Assembly: GCA_964036315.1 (NCBI GenBank)
Contig: OZ038488.1
Coordinates: 67,762,342 to 67,826,341 of the forward strand
DNA length: 64,000 bases
Reading direction: 5' to 3'
From: Acanthosepion esculentum
Lineage: Eukaryota; Mollusca; Cephalopoda; Sepiida; Sepiidae
This document shows positions 45,520 to 55,364 of this stretch, one piece after another. Numbering within the stretch: position 1 is the first letter of the stretch; each line of letters starts with the position of its first letter. Position numbers and translations under genes: made by a program. The notes beneath the pieces were generated by a model that saw nothing but the letters and a program-made list of their open reading frames with translations, had not been told where the DNA came from and did no database searches.

Positions 45520-45570
45520 GATACAGCGAAACAGTCTGTCTGTGGATCACACACACACACACACACATAT
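45484..45570 (+). repeat. TA run plus SINE tail (ATACAGCGAAACAG type)
   Basis: GATACAGCGAAACAGTCTGT and CTGTGGATCACAC match, in reverse, the tail at 58494-58540 (CCACAGACAGCCTGTTTTGC). Both lie against TA/CA microsatellites, so they are 3' tails of one SINE family. Confidence 0.7.
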
Positions 45571-45599
45571 ATATAACTTTTAGATAGAATATATCTGTA

Positions 45600-46060
45600 A
45601 AAGGACAATATTAATAAAGACAAAAGGAAAACTTAGTCAACAGGTTTCATCCTCTCAGGGACTTTATCAAGGCAAAAGTGAGGATTTTATTTTGTAACAA
45701 GTATTTATATACAAGAGTAAAAATGTTATTGGTTTTCCAAAATTTTTAGATATAGGAACACCCATAAATATTCATCAGGTTAGCTGAAAATTCAGGAAAG
45801 TTATGGCGGACATGAATTGGTGTAATTCAATGTCTAGAAAATGAAATTGTGTAAACAATGTTTTTGACATTATATTATTATCAGTGATATATATTGTTAT
45901 TTTTATTATAAGAGATTAGGACAAAAATATGTTGAAATAGCTACACAATAGCTTTCATGTTTCAGCACTATGCTGTGCCTCTTCAGGTGATGTTAAGTGA
46001 CTGGTGATTAAATGATTTTTAAGAAAATTTCAAAAGCAAAGTGTTACCTCTTATTTTGAA
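45600..46060 (-). repeat. Retroelement 3'-end repeats with hammerhead-like cores
   Basis: The reverse complement contains GCCTTGATAAAGTCCCTGAG and AGGATGAAACC (about 45640-45675), and CTGAAGAGGCACAGCATAGT and GCTGAAACATG (45956-45986). Each has a CTxGA..A block, a short stem and GAAAC. No open frame is present. Confidence 0.5.
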
Positions 46061-46335
46061 AGATAAAGTCGGGGTGGGTGAGGAAACACAAGGTCAGAAT
46101 TAAAAATAAACTTGTGAGTTTGCCTCACTCAACCAATCGGATCTATGCTAAATAGAAAATTAATCTCAGATAGTGGAGGTGGAGGGATTTATATTTTTAT
46201 GACACGGTAAACTGGAACTTAAACAGATCATCATTGACATTTACGGAAAACACGCAAGCAACAAATGTATCGTGATTGTAGACAAATATGACAGCATGTT
46301 CAATTTTTCAAAGGACACTGATATATATAGATATA
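46061..46335. other. Unassigned spacer
   Basis: No recognised signal. Confidence 0.4.
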
Positions 46336-46347
46336 TCAAAGGATGCT

Positions 46348-46348
46348 G

Positions 46349-46382
<34 letters not shown>

Positions 46383-46396
46383 TCACACACACACAA
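46348..46396. repeat. Palindromic GT/AT/AC compound microsatellite
   Basis: TGTGTGTGTGT, then a TA run, then CACACACACA. It is self-complementary, so both strands give similar open frames. Confidence 0.9.
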
Positions 46397-47050
46397 TGTT
46401 TATGGGTGCAAATTTTGTTGTTATTCTTTTCCTTGATTTTTTTTTCTCTCCGCCCCTCAGCATATTCCCAACATTTGTTACTTGGTAGGTGGACACAAAA
46501 GTTGATGATTTTTCTGATGTTTTTATTCTTTTGGAAATGCAGATTGGACCAGACATTCATCCACAACTTTTTTTTTTTCTCTTCCCCACCCTGTCCGCCA
46601 AAAAGATGAAAATGATTACAAAGCCATAAACAGACTCTGCAGTGAATGTTTATTTGTTCAGGCCACACTGCATCCCTTCCATTAAACTGGCAGTGTTTTT
46701 AAATGAAGTAACAAGCCTTGGATCTGGTTACACCTCAGCATATTTACTTACCTCTTCATAACCATCCCTAGCCACCACCTATCTATCAGCGTTGCATTTT
46801 GGGACTGTGAGGGCAGGGGCTTTCAGTGAGGCAGAGCTTCCGCTGCTGCCTCTTTTCCACTATATTTTGCTTCTAACAGATGGCTTTTCCTTTTTACTGC
46901 TTTGGACTACAAGACATTTAGTTCCAAATTCTCAGTGGCTTCCTTTTCGACTTTATTTTTTGCCTTGTTTTTTTCTTTCTCACTTGACGTCTTAAATTTT
47001 TTTTAGCTTATTTTTGTTGATGTTATGAAGGGAATACAGTTATATCTATA
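46397..47050. other. Unassigned spacer
   Basis: Pyrimidine-rich open frames (46343-46609, 46792-46995) show no motif. Confidence 0.4.
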
Positions 47051-47055
47051 ATAAT

Positions 47056-47290
47056 TGGGTGCATGGCCAAGTGGTTAGACTTTACTTTTTGACCATAGGA
47101 CCCATGTTAAAATTTCATCAGGGTCAATTTATCAAGAAGGTGACTTCTTGATGTTATTAGTTTGCGGAGGCAATCCCACTGTGAGCCACCTTCAGAAAAT
47201 ACCTGACCCAAATCTTCTGGGTGAAATTGGGTAGATGGAACTGTTCAGAAGTTGTCAATAGTTGTGCTAGCATGAAGTTACAAGTCATCA
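47056..47290 (+). repeat. tRNA-derived SINE, third family
   Basis: Head GGGTGCATGGCCAAGTGGTT plus AGACTTTACTTTTTGACC resembles a tRNA A-box and anticodon region. The expected B box is degraded to CATGTTAAAATTTC. The body has GAGGCAATCCCACTGTGAGC and TGAAATTGGGTAGATGGAAC. The latter resembles SINE bodies I associate with cephalopod genomes (recollection, not a search). Confidence 0.6.
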
Positions 47291-47695
47291 TTACCGAGGG
47301 TTTGAGCATATTGACATTGTTCAAACTGCTGATCATTCCAGATTATGCCCTCACTTAGAAACTGTTATTAAGGTCTGCTCAGCATTGTTGCAGTATAAGC
47401 CACAGATGGGTTCTGTGGGTGTTGAACAAGCACAAATGTTCCTGAGCAGGCATTTGCAAACAGAATGGTCAGCTTCAAGGGCATGTTGTATTCAGATGTC
47501 TCTCGATGTCCCCGAGTATTTTTCATCAGTTTATTGCATAATGTTCGAAATTGGATAGCAGTCATATTGTCAATAACTTTGAAAAGAGTCATTAATATAT
47601 CCAGCATTGTTTGGATGGCCAAGTTTCTTTTATGAATAGTTGCCACTGTTAACACACCCTCAGGATTAAACCTGACAATTACTGAACAACTGATT
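47291..47695. other. Unassigned spacer
   Basis: A reverse-strand frame at 47368-47655 (95 codons) has no recognised domain. Confidence 0.35.
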
Positions 47696-47698
47696 TAT

Positions 47699-47707
47699 GA
47701 GAGAGAG

Positions 47708-47772
<65 letters not shown>
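47699..47772. repeat. (GA)n(GT)n(GA)n microsatellite
   Basis: GA, then about 15 GT repeats, then GA repeats. Confidence 0.95.
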
Positions 47773-47775
<3 letters not shown>

Positions 47776-48027
47776 TGCCCGTTTGTGGTAAGAATTATAG
47801 TCTAGTAGAGGTTGCACAACATTACAAAGACACTCACCAATGGTGCTAAGAATCCTAGGGACAAGCATATTCAAAATATCTGGATTAGCACTGAGAGGGA
47901 TGTTATATCAGTTTTCCTTGTAAACTGATCCCTTATAAAAGACTTGGAGTCCATCACTCTGAGTCGGCTGACTACATGCCTGGACATCAACCTGTGTGTA
48001 TATATGTGTATATATATATATATATAT
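47773..48027. other. Unassigned spacer ending in a TA run
   Basis: TA tract at about 48010-48029. Confidence 0.4.
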
Positions 48028-48140
48028 ATTCATTAAAAACGACTGGCAAGGTACTGTGATTAAGCTTTTTACTTAATTTTTCTTGTGAGTGTTTGCTTTT
48101 CTTGACATAATGTGCAAAAAAAAAAGCTTAATCGCAGTAA
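48028..48140. repeat. Fragment related to the nested foldback at 33.7-34.2 kb
   Basis: TTAAAAACGACTGGCAAGGT and ACTGTGATTAAGCTTTTTA resemble 33811-33845. AAAAGCTTAATCGCAGTAAC gives a short opposing arm. Confidence 0.65.
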
Positions 48141-48800
48141 CGTGTGTCCTCTATATTTAAAGTATAAACCACGAGTGAAACACAACCCTGGTCTGACGAT
48201 CCTTCATTTTTGAGGGTGAAACTTACATTGCCTCTATTTTATTTTTATTCTTTATTTCTTAAGTTTTATAGGCTCTAGAGTGTATTGAGCACTTTAATTA
48301 CTAACTTTATCATAGAGTTTACCAACTATGATTGTGTTTCATGTGTGCGTGTGTGTGTGTGTGTGGACACTGAGATCAACACTGAGTGGCAACAGTCTGT
48401 TTTGGGCTTGAATGCAATCTTCATGTGTATGGTGGTTTGACTATATATGCTGTTTAATGGGGCATTTGTGAGTAGCAATGTCATATTATTGTATGCTTAT
48501 TGGTTAGGCAGCAATGGTTACATTTCAAATTATTCTAAAAGCTATTGAGTGGAAATAATTGACAATCAGGATGCAGTTATTGTAGCTATGGTATAGTGTT
48601 GTTTGTTAAATTTTGGCTCATTTTTATTATTGATTACAGTGTATTTTGTATTTATTCATTCATTATTTGTTCTTATAGATAAAAATACCAAAGTTGTATG
48701 TAATTTTTTATGGGGACTATTCTATTATACATATAATGTCAAAAGTAAATTATCTCGGTATCGTTGTAGACTATTGGATCCTTCATGGTATGTAGATGTA
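48141..48800. other. Unassigned sequence with a dispersed repeat segment
   Basis: GGACACTGAGATCAACACTG and AGTGGCAACAGTCTGTTTT (48364-48405) match the reverse complement of 58325-58370. A GT run precedes it at 48345-48363. Confidence 0.55.
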
Positions 48801-49030
48801 CAGATATGTTACAGCAACTCAGAACGAGACATCAGAGGGCCAAGTTTGAATTCTGGTTAAATTCATTATATTCACTTACGGGCAAATACCCTTGGGAAAG
48901 ACATGAATCTAGATTCTCTCCCCATCTATGGGTTAAATTGTAAGACTTGTACCCGGAGAAATCATTGCTATTCTAAAATGTTTTTAATGCAATATTCACT
49001 CACAAGAAAAAAAGAATTAATCTTACAACC
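48801..49030 (+). repeat. tRNA-derived SINE fragment
   Basis: AGTTTGAATTCTGGTTAAAT, TCATTATATTCACTTACGGG, ACCCTTGGGAAAGACATGAA and CATCTATGGGTTAAATTGTA follow the SINE body. The close relative at 62380-62550 shares the 3' sequence. Confidence 0.75.
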
Positions 49031-50005
49031 CAAATTATGTTTTGCCTTTAAATAACCAATAAAAGATTGATAACCCATAAAAAATAAATCCATCTATCTT
49101 CATGGTATTTCTTGGGGCAGTGGAGAGTTACTTGGCAGAATCCATCTCCTCTCAGTATATGAGGAAACAACTTTTAATATGATGCCAACAATTGGAAGTA
49201 ATCTCTGACCTGGAGAAGTGGGGGATGCACAGGTTAATAGACATCAAGGATTTTTAGTGACCAGGGACAAGTCAGGGATATAAGGACTTTGTAAATTGAA
49301 ACCTATCAGACCACAATTAAAGAGCTTCAGGTGAAAAGATACAACTGACATCTCTGCAGAATATGCAGCTACCTATTAGAAGGCCATGAATTTCACTCTA
49401 AAGACAGGTCCAAAAATTAAAACAATTTCTCATGCAAGTCAAAACTTAATATATATTATAGCATGCAAAGGTTACCACAAACACTAAATTGGTCAAACCA
49501 ACTGGACACTCCAACAAAAGATGACAGTTAATTGCCAAAAAATTAGCAATCCACACACTAGAAAAATACCTTTTAGCCAATGTAGAGAGGAATGCGATTG
49601 ATCAAATCTACTAAACTTTAATATCTTCCCATTCTCCCAATGTGACTACAAAACCACCAAACAAAGAAACATTTCTGATCAGAAAACTCAATTCATTACA
49701 TAAACTATACATCCCTCAAAGTAGATTATATTATATTTTCCTTAACATAAATGACAGATAAAACCAGTTGGGCCCCTTGATTTTTTTCTTTTATTCTTGA
49801 CTTGACCAACAGCACATGGTAATCTAATAAATATTTACAAACTTTTTGAAAAACTAAAAGCAAAACTGGTTAAAGTAAAATGATTTTTTCTGAAAAGCCT
49901 CATATAAGTAAAATAGTTTTAACAATTCTCTGTAAACATACATGTATTATATATTTTACATATAAATATAAAAAACATTAGGTGTTTTTCCAAATATTCT
50001 GATTT

Positions 50006-50017
<12 letters not shown>
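49031..50017. other. Unassigned AT-rich region
   Basis: About 1 kb with no recognised gene or repeat. 49090-49600 is A-rich on the + strand. Confidence 0.4.

Positions 50018-50063
<46 letters not shown>
50018..50063. repeat. (TA)n microsatellite
   Basis: About 46 bp of TA. Confidence 0.95.
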
Positions 50064-50067
<4 letters not shown>

Positions 50068-50589
50068 CCACAAAACTACATTGAATTGTTCCCTCGGAGG
50101 AGGCTAACTTTCTTTGTCAAATATCTGTTTCATAATGCATTCACCTGTGTGTGTTGCAAACCTTCCATGTTTGCTGATGGAATCTTGCATTGTTATTTGT
50201 GTTTAGGGCACAGGTGACATGTTTCTAACATTGTAAACATCATTTTTTCCACTCTTTCAAGTCAACATCAGATTCAATTACAGGAGCCAAAAGCTTACGA
50301 TCTTCACCCAGATTGGTATGCATCTTTACAATCCTCTTAACTGACTCAAAAGAATAAAAAAGATGATATCATCTCGGAATAGCTTTGAATCGTCAAAATG
50401 ATACATGATTTTCTCTACAAGTTGGTCTTCAAGCATCTTATGGCATAATGACTATGACGTTCTCTCTCTCTCTCTCTAGGAACTTCAGACATTCAGTTGA
50501 GTTGAACTTGAAACTTGAGAACTGTTAGTTTAAAATCTTATCAAAGAAAACATTCCTATTGATGTGTGTGTAAAAATATATCTTCTATA
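50064..50589. other. Unassigned sequence
   Basis: No recognised gene. A (TC)n run lies near 50461-50479. Confidence 0.4.
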
Positions 50590-50956
50590 TATATATATAA
50601 AGTTGTAGCCGCTGCCTGTTTGCTTGTTATTGAACTCCTCCCAGGGTTTTGAAGATATACACCTAACCATAGATATTCTGAAACTACATTACCCAGGGTA
50701 CTTGGATAAGTATATTTTATTTTCATCAAAGGGGGTCTCTGGAGGGCACACCTCATGCCCGCACTGAATTTATTTTCCTTTTGATATAAATTTAATTTAA
50801 ATTTGAACAAGGGAATAACTCTTATCCAAAATATAGAAGGGGAAAGCCAAAAGATGGAGGTTATATTGGCAAGATCAAAATGAGACAATATGGATGTCAA
50901 GTTGAGCAAGAAATCACCAATCAGTGGGTAGTCCCTTACAATACATATTTGTTGTG
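50590..50956. repeat. Left part of a duplicated composite repeat
   Basis: The segment 50769-50893 (TTTAATTTAAATTTGAACAA, GGGAATAACTCTTATCCAAA, ATATAGAAGGGGAAAGCCA, GATGGAGGTTATATTGGCAA) recurs as a direct repeat at 51357-51471. A reverse-strand open frame of 181 codons (50556-51101) runs through this region into the hairpin cluster. It has no recognised domain and is likely fortuitous, because it reads through repeat DNA. Confidence 0.75.
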
Positions 50957-51255
50957 ACAATTCAACTGTCATATTATATTCATCAACAGGCCCACGTGTG
51001 TCAAATGTGGCACAAGGCCGGTTTAATGTGGGTTTTCCGAGCTCGTAGGCTCGGGCAAAAATTGCCCGTAGAACCCGTATAAACGGGATCGGGGTGGTCA
51101 ACCACCTCGAACGAGGCTCTGCCGAAGGGCAGAGCCTCGTCCGAGTTCCTCTCTGCCCAAAGGCAGAGAGTTCCCCTCTGCCTCAGAGGCAGAGAGTTCG
51201 ACCGAATAGGTGAGACGTCCAAAAAGGACTGAATCACACAATTCAACTGTCATAT
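50957..51255. mobile_element. GC-rich hairpin cluster bracketed by an 18-bp direct repeat
   Basis: ACAATTCAACTGTCATAT occurs at 50957-50974 and again at 51238-51255, enclosing 263 bp. Inside are serial hairpins (left arm, right arm): 51037-51042/51049-51054, 51053-51058/51062-51067, 51074-51078/51083-51087, 51093-51098/51101-51106, 51112-51123/51128-51139 (12-bp perfect arms, CGAGGCTCTGCC), 51149-51157/51162-51170 and 51176-51182/51188-51194. The insert is strongly GC-rich in an AT-rich neighbourhood. The flanking repeat looks like a target-site duplication. I recognise no family. Confidence 0.8.
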
Positions 51256-51356
51256 CAATGTTGAAATCTGCTCACCAATTCATTCAATCAAGTATTGCAT
51301 AAAATATATATCAAAGGTGTCAACTCAAGCTATTTTTGCACAAACCCCACACTGAA

Positions 51357-51471
51357 ATTTTTTTCCTTTGATTTAAATTAATTTAAATTTCAACAAGGGA
51401 ATGACCCCTATCCAAAATATAGAAAGCGAAAGCCAGAAGATGGCGGTCACATTGGCAAGATTATTGAGTAA
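51357..51471. repeat. Right copy of the duplicated composite repeat
   Basis: Direct repeat of 50769-50893, with GATGGCGGTCACATTGGCAA in place of GATGGAGGTTATATTGGCAA. Confidence 0.8.
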
Positions 51472-51581
51472 TATTGAAATGCATCATTTTTCTCCATGAA
51501 TTATAACAATGATTTAAATTCAATCATCATTTTCTTACAAAAATATTTGTGACATGCAGCAAGGAGTGGGTAATTCGGTTA

Positions 51582-51583
<2 letters not shown>

Positions 51584-51628
<45 letters not shown>

Positions 51629-51753
51629 CACACATTGCTTGCCGTAATGAAACAGTGCTTCATGTAAAATAACAGAGTTAAAATTTATACTAAGAATTAA
51701 TATATATTTGTTCCTCAAGTTGCATTGAACAGTAGGGAACAAATGTATATTTA

Positions 51754-51808
<55 letters not shown>
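51584..51808. repeat. Two (TA)n tracts separated by about 150 bp
   Basis: TA runs at 51584-51626 and 51771-51808, the second preceded by (GT)n. Reverse-strand frames across them are microsatellite translations. Confidence 0.9.
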
Positions 51809-51813
<5 letters not shown>

Positions 51814-52172
51814 TGATGGACTCTGTTGTTGATTTCGATGTATGAGGATCCAACAACCTCATTCAGTTTTTATGTTTGTGCTGTATATGACATTTTAGTC
51901 CCACTAGTGACCTGCATGCATATTGTACAACAGCGAGGATCTCATGACATAGCCACAGGAATAATTGCTGATGACTTTGCTGTTGTCTTTTGCCTCTTAA
52001 CCAGTCAATATGACTGATTTAGACATTTCTGATACCACTCTGGCACATATATCTCCAGTTATTTCTATCCAGGGCAACTCACTTGAAGTTAGTATATATT
52101 TATATAAAGGGAGAGATTATTGTTGTTCCAACGAGAGAACTCTCTTTAAAAATATATGTATATATATATATA
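51809..52172. other. Unassigned sequence
   Basis: No recognised signal. A short frame at 51826-52017 lacks motifs. Confidence 0.35.
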
Positions 52173-52246
52173 TATTAAATAACATTTACCGGCCTGAATG
52201 TCCGAGAAATTTCTCGGACATTCAGGCCGGTAAATGTTATTTAATA
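52173..52246. repeat. Perfect 74-bp palindrome, no spacer
   Basis: The 37-base left arm 52173-52209 is the exact reverse complement of 52210-52246. The core reads CCGAGAAATTTCTCGG and the arms contain CATTTACCGGCCTGAATG. The right arm continues into CTGTTTATTATAAAAAAAA, and the same arm plus tail recurs at 52571-52628. Confidence 0.97.
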
Positions 52247-52365
52247 CTGTTTATTATAAAAAAAACAGAGCATTTGCTTAAATACTTGTATCTATAAAAA
52301 GAACGTTAAACATAATATAAATGTCTTTAAATAAATTGTCGGACAATGTCCAATTCTAAAATATA

Positions 52366-52373
52366 TGACGTCA
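52366..52373. promoter_or_regulatory. CRE-like palindrome TGACGTCA
   Basis: Exact consensus octamer for CREB/ATF factors, about 100 bp upstream of the tRNA-Ser-like sequence. A chance occurrence is possible, and function is not shown. Confidence 0.3.
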
Positions 52374-52469
52374 TTTGTTTACATTTGATACGCTAGAGCA
52401 GATATGTATAGAAGAGATTCATGGAAGATTTAAGTTTAAAGATAGTAAAATCGACCTTGCTAACCAGAC

Positions 52470-52553
52470 GCTCATCTGTGGCCGAAAGGTTAAGGCACAT
52501 CACGCGAAATGATGGTTCCGTATAGGATACAGGTTCGATTCCTGTCGGAGAGC
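52470..52553 (+). tRNA. tRNA-Ser(CGA)-like sequence, probably pseudogene or SINE head
   Basis: 84 nt with class II architecture. D arm TGGCCGAAAGGTTAAGGCA (A box). Anticodon stem CATCA/TGATG with loop CGCGAAA, giving anticodon CGA (serine, UCG). A long variable arm, then CAGGTTCGATTCCTG (B box/T arm), and 3' acceptor strand GGAGAGC. Defects: the 5' acceptor strand is GCTCATC instead of the expected GCTCTCC, so position 5 mispairs and position 6 wobbles. Position 33 is G rather than the invariant U. TTTT lies 5 nt downstream (52559-52562). The downstream tail is shared with the palindrome, which argues for a tRNA-Ser-headed SINE. Confidence 0.7.
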
Positions 52554-52570
52554 GAAAGTTTTCTATGAAA

Positions 52571-52628
52571 ATTTCTTGGACATTCAGGCCGGTAAATGTT
52601 ATTTAATACTGTTTATTATAAAAAAAAA
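52571..52628 (+). repeat. Direct repeat of the palindrome's right arm and A-rich tail
   Basis: ATTTCTTGGACATTCAGGCC through TTTATTATAAAAAAAA matches 52209-52263 with one substitution (C to T). The tRNA-Ser-like sequence lies between the two copies. A more diverged third copy of the region begins near 52650. Confidence 0.93.
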
Positions 52629-52761
52629 AATATATATATATATATAATATTAAATGTTGTTAATACTGTTTGTTGTAAACAAACCATTTACTTAAATATC
52701 TATAAAAAAAACAATGTATAAACAGAAAATATATTAAAATAATTGTCTTAGTCCATTTCAT

Positions 52762-52762
52762 A

Positions 52763-52835
<73 letters not shown>

Positions 52836-52836
52836 T
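52762..52836. repeat. (TA)n(CA)n microsatellite
   Basis: A TA run of about 60 bp passing into ACACACACACAC. Confidence 0.95.
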
Positions 52837-53533
52837 ACAAACCCAAGTTCTGTCTATTAAACAGATTCAAGTCATAGTGCATACGTTATTAATCAGTTTC
52901 ACACAAAAGAAAAATGTTTTTTTATTGAAAATTAATAATGTGGTTCAATATCCCTCCTGAGTGGATATCTAAATATTACTTAATTCACTTGTAATTTACA
53001 AAGAAAGATTAAACTTGCACAGCCTTTAAAACAAATATCAAAATATTAATCTGCAAAGGTTCAGCTTTTAAGCATGTATAGTTATAATGTAATTTTTTTT
53101 CTGTTCATCATTCATAATATAAAAATCTAAAAAAAAAATATTCAATTTAATTTTTTAATTAATTAATTTTTAATGTTATATATATTCTCTGCTTTTGAAA
53201 ATTTTCCAAACATATCATAATCATTAATTAGTATTTTAACCTGAAAATTTTATTTATTATCTTTCCATAGTAAATGCATACATCTTTCCATAGTAGATGT
53301 ATACTTCTTTTATATTTCAATATTTTTTAATAAAGGTACATTTCTGTATCTAATCAAATCATCCATTTTTTTTTTAACAAAAAATTGGGAATTTCCTTTT
53401 AAGGCCTTCAAAATAAATATGAAAAAAAAAATCAAAATATTCAAAAAATTTTAATAGAGACAAATATTCAAATATGTATTTTTTATTATAAGCTTATATA
53501 ATAAAATTTATAACTGTCCATTTTTTTAAAAAT
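52837..53533. other. Unassigned, extremely AT-rich
   Basis: No recognised coding or repeat signal; many homopolymer A and T runs. Confidence 0.4.
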
Positions 53534-53660
53534 GTCATGTCAATCGCTATCTACTGTCCACCTGATTACTCTTAGTAATGTTTTTGTTTTCTAATTTTTA
53601 CACACCCATTAACCCCTCATGTCTTAGTGGCTTTCCTGCCTTGCTTGGCATGAACTCAAA
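53534..53660 (+). pseudogene. CR1-like LINE 3' tail (short, 5'-truncated)
   Basis: CATGTCAATCGCTATCTACT, CTGATTACTCTTAGTAATGT and CCCCTCATGTCTTAGTGGCT match the last codons and 3' UTR of the CR1-like copies (reverse complement of 39560-39690). Confidence 0.8.
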
Positions 53661-53979
53661 AGAATGTATAGAATATCTCCCTCTTTATCTTTTGTGCACA
53701 AGCAGCTTGTAAAAAAGCCATCTCTTACATTGTCATTCTATCACAAAAATGTCCTTTGTTGCAACCAGTGGTGACAGCCAACTTGGTGACAGCTATAAAT
53801 ACATGTTATCTAAAGAATGATTGATATGACAAATATGTTAATGAGAAATAACCAACCCTAAATGAAAAAAAAAATGATCTCAGATCTGTATGTATAACAA
53901 ACAATAAAAAACACAGAAAACATCATATGACATAAGATGTTTTACTAGAGAGTATATGAAAGTTTTCATTCTTTTATCT
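53661..53979. other. Unassigned AT-rich spacer
   Basis: No recognised signal. Confidence 0.35.
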
Positions 53980-54485
53980 GCCATATCTCTTCAGGATGTG
54001 GGCGGTCATGACTCTCCACAACTTCCTAACCTTTGTAGCTCTTTTTAAGGTTCATCTTTTTTGCCATCCTTCCCACTCTCTATTCTACCAACCTTTTATA
54101 TAAGGTTGTTGGTTAGGTTTTGCACTGTTTCTCTATTTTCCTTTTGTGTCTTGTGAGTGTCAAATTCTCCAAGCCCTCTTTCCTCATTATATGTCCCAGA
54201 AGGTTCTCTTTCTAATTCTAACTTTAAGTGGTACTTTTGTTTCCAGTTTCCTTAAAACTTCCTCATTAATCAGTTGAAGGTATTTTACAGCTTCCTTCTG
54301 TAGAACCATGTCTATTGCCTAAAGTCTCTTCATCATTGAAGAAAAGACTGTCTAGCATCCACTGGCATATCAGAGGACTGATATAACATAACAATTCAGC
54401 ACTCTTTGTTTCTAATGGAAATTTTAATGCTTGAAGCATTACTATCTTCCTGACACTTAGAATCATGAAAGTTTCAAGTCTTTTA
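53980..54485 (-). pseudogene. LINE remnant (endonuclease-reverse transcriptase C-terminus)
   Basis: ATCTCTTCAGGATGTGGGCG and CATGACTCTCCACAACTTCC correspond, reversed, to the family's 3' end KLWRAMTAHILKR. LENLTLT-type sequence and a WFYRRKL region follow toward 54310. The frame 54266-54493 includes ICQWMLDSLFF, the decayed CWTIS region. Broken throughout. Confidence 0.75.
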
Positions 54486-54650
54486 TATGACATCTGTCTT
54501 CAGGATGTTGACAAACAAGGCTCTCTACAACTTCTTGTCTTTTATTGCTGTAAGTAACTTTTGACGCCATTACACTCCCTCTTGAACCCTGTTCTACCAT
54601 CCCTCTACACAAACTTGTTAGGTTACCCATTGTTTCCCCTTACTTCTTTT
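54486..54650 (-). pseudogene. Second short LINE 3' fragment
   Basis: TGACATCTGTCTTCAGGATG and CAAGGCTCTCTACAACTTCT again match the family's reversed 3' end, followed by KAPSLQQ..LLKVTYS-type sequence. It lies in tandem orientation with the preceding fragment. Confidence 0.65.
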
Positions 54651-55364
54651 GTACCTTTTACCTTTTCTACACAAACGTGATATTGACGATTTAATGACCA
54701 AAAGCAGACTGCGTAAATGTTTTCCATGCATCGACTCCACACATACATTTGCTTTAATCAGAACAGAATTAATAATAAATTATGACCAGTTAGAGCTACT
54801 CCTGCTCAAAAACCAAAACCTTAATTTTAAGCAAACTAGAAACTATATATACCCAAATTTAAACAGATGTAACACAGGCCAGCGTTTGATGTCAACACCA
54901 ACACACGGAGAGAGAGATGCTACCAATGATGACCACCACCACCATCAGATGTCCATTTTACTTTTAATTTTACCACTCTCTCTCCCTGTTGCCTTAGCAA
55001 CAGATAGAAGTTACCAGTTTTTGTATATATGTAAATAAATTATACATTTATTTGCATCTACTCAATGTCCTCTTTTGTTTGACACTTGGATTTACATTTG
55101 CCAGGCAGAGAAGGAACTAACTTTCTCAACACTAACTGCGACAACAAGGTTCTGTCTTCTAGGTTACCCATTTCTGCCTCTGCAACACTTCTTTTACCTT
55201 CAGTATGTCATGTAAGGGTTACATTCTTTAAGACCTCTTTCCACATGAATATACACTTGTTCTCTATTGAAATAGCTCAATGTAACAAGGAACACTTGAC
55301 TGTGATGAGCACACTGAATTTCTCAGACATTATATCTATAGAAATAAGAACTTCTATCTGCTGT
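54651..55364. other. Unassigned with an open frame of 129 codons
   Basis: The + strand frame 54649-55038 (MYLLPFLHKRDIDDLMTK...) includes DDHHHHQ and a hydrophobic C-terminus. It has no recognised domain and AT-driven composition, so I do not call it a gene. LINE-like TTACCTTCAGTATGTCATGT occurs near 55194-55215. Confidence 0.35.

Noticed and set aside
45959..45986. Active hammerhead ribozyme
   Set aside because: The central core matches, but I could not find pairing for stems I and III around it, so it is reported only as a core-like motif.
46343..46995. Hydrophobic open frames as membrane proteins
   Set aside because: T-rich DNA gives leucine/phenylalanine-rich frames by default. No start context or homology is visible.
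50556..51246. Reverse-strand open frames of 181 and 81 codons
   Set aside because: They read through duplicated repeat DNA and the hairpin cluster, overlap each other in different frames, and show no recognisable domain.
52470..52553. Functional tRNA-Ser gene
   Set aside because: Acceptor-stem mispairs at positions 5-6 and G at position 33 make a working tRNA unlikely. Kept as a tRNA-like sequence or SINE head.
54649..55038. 129-codon open frame as a host gene
   Set aside because: No domain, no codon bias distinct from the AT-rich background, and LINE debris on both sides.
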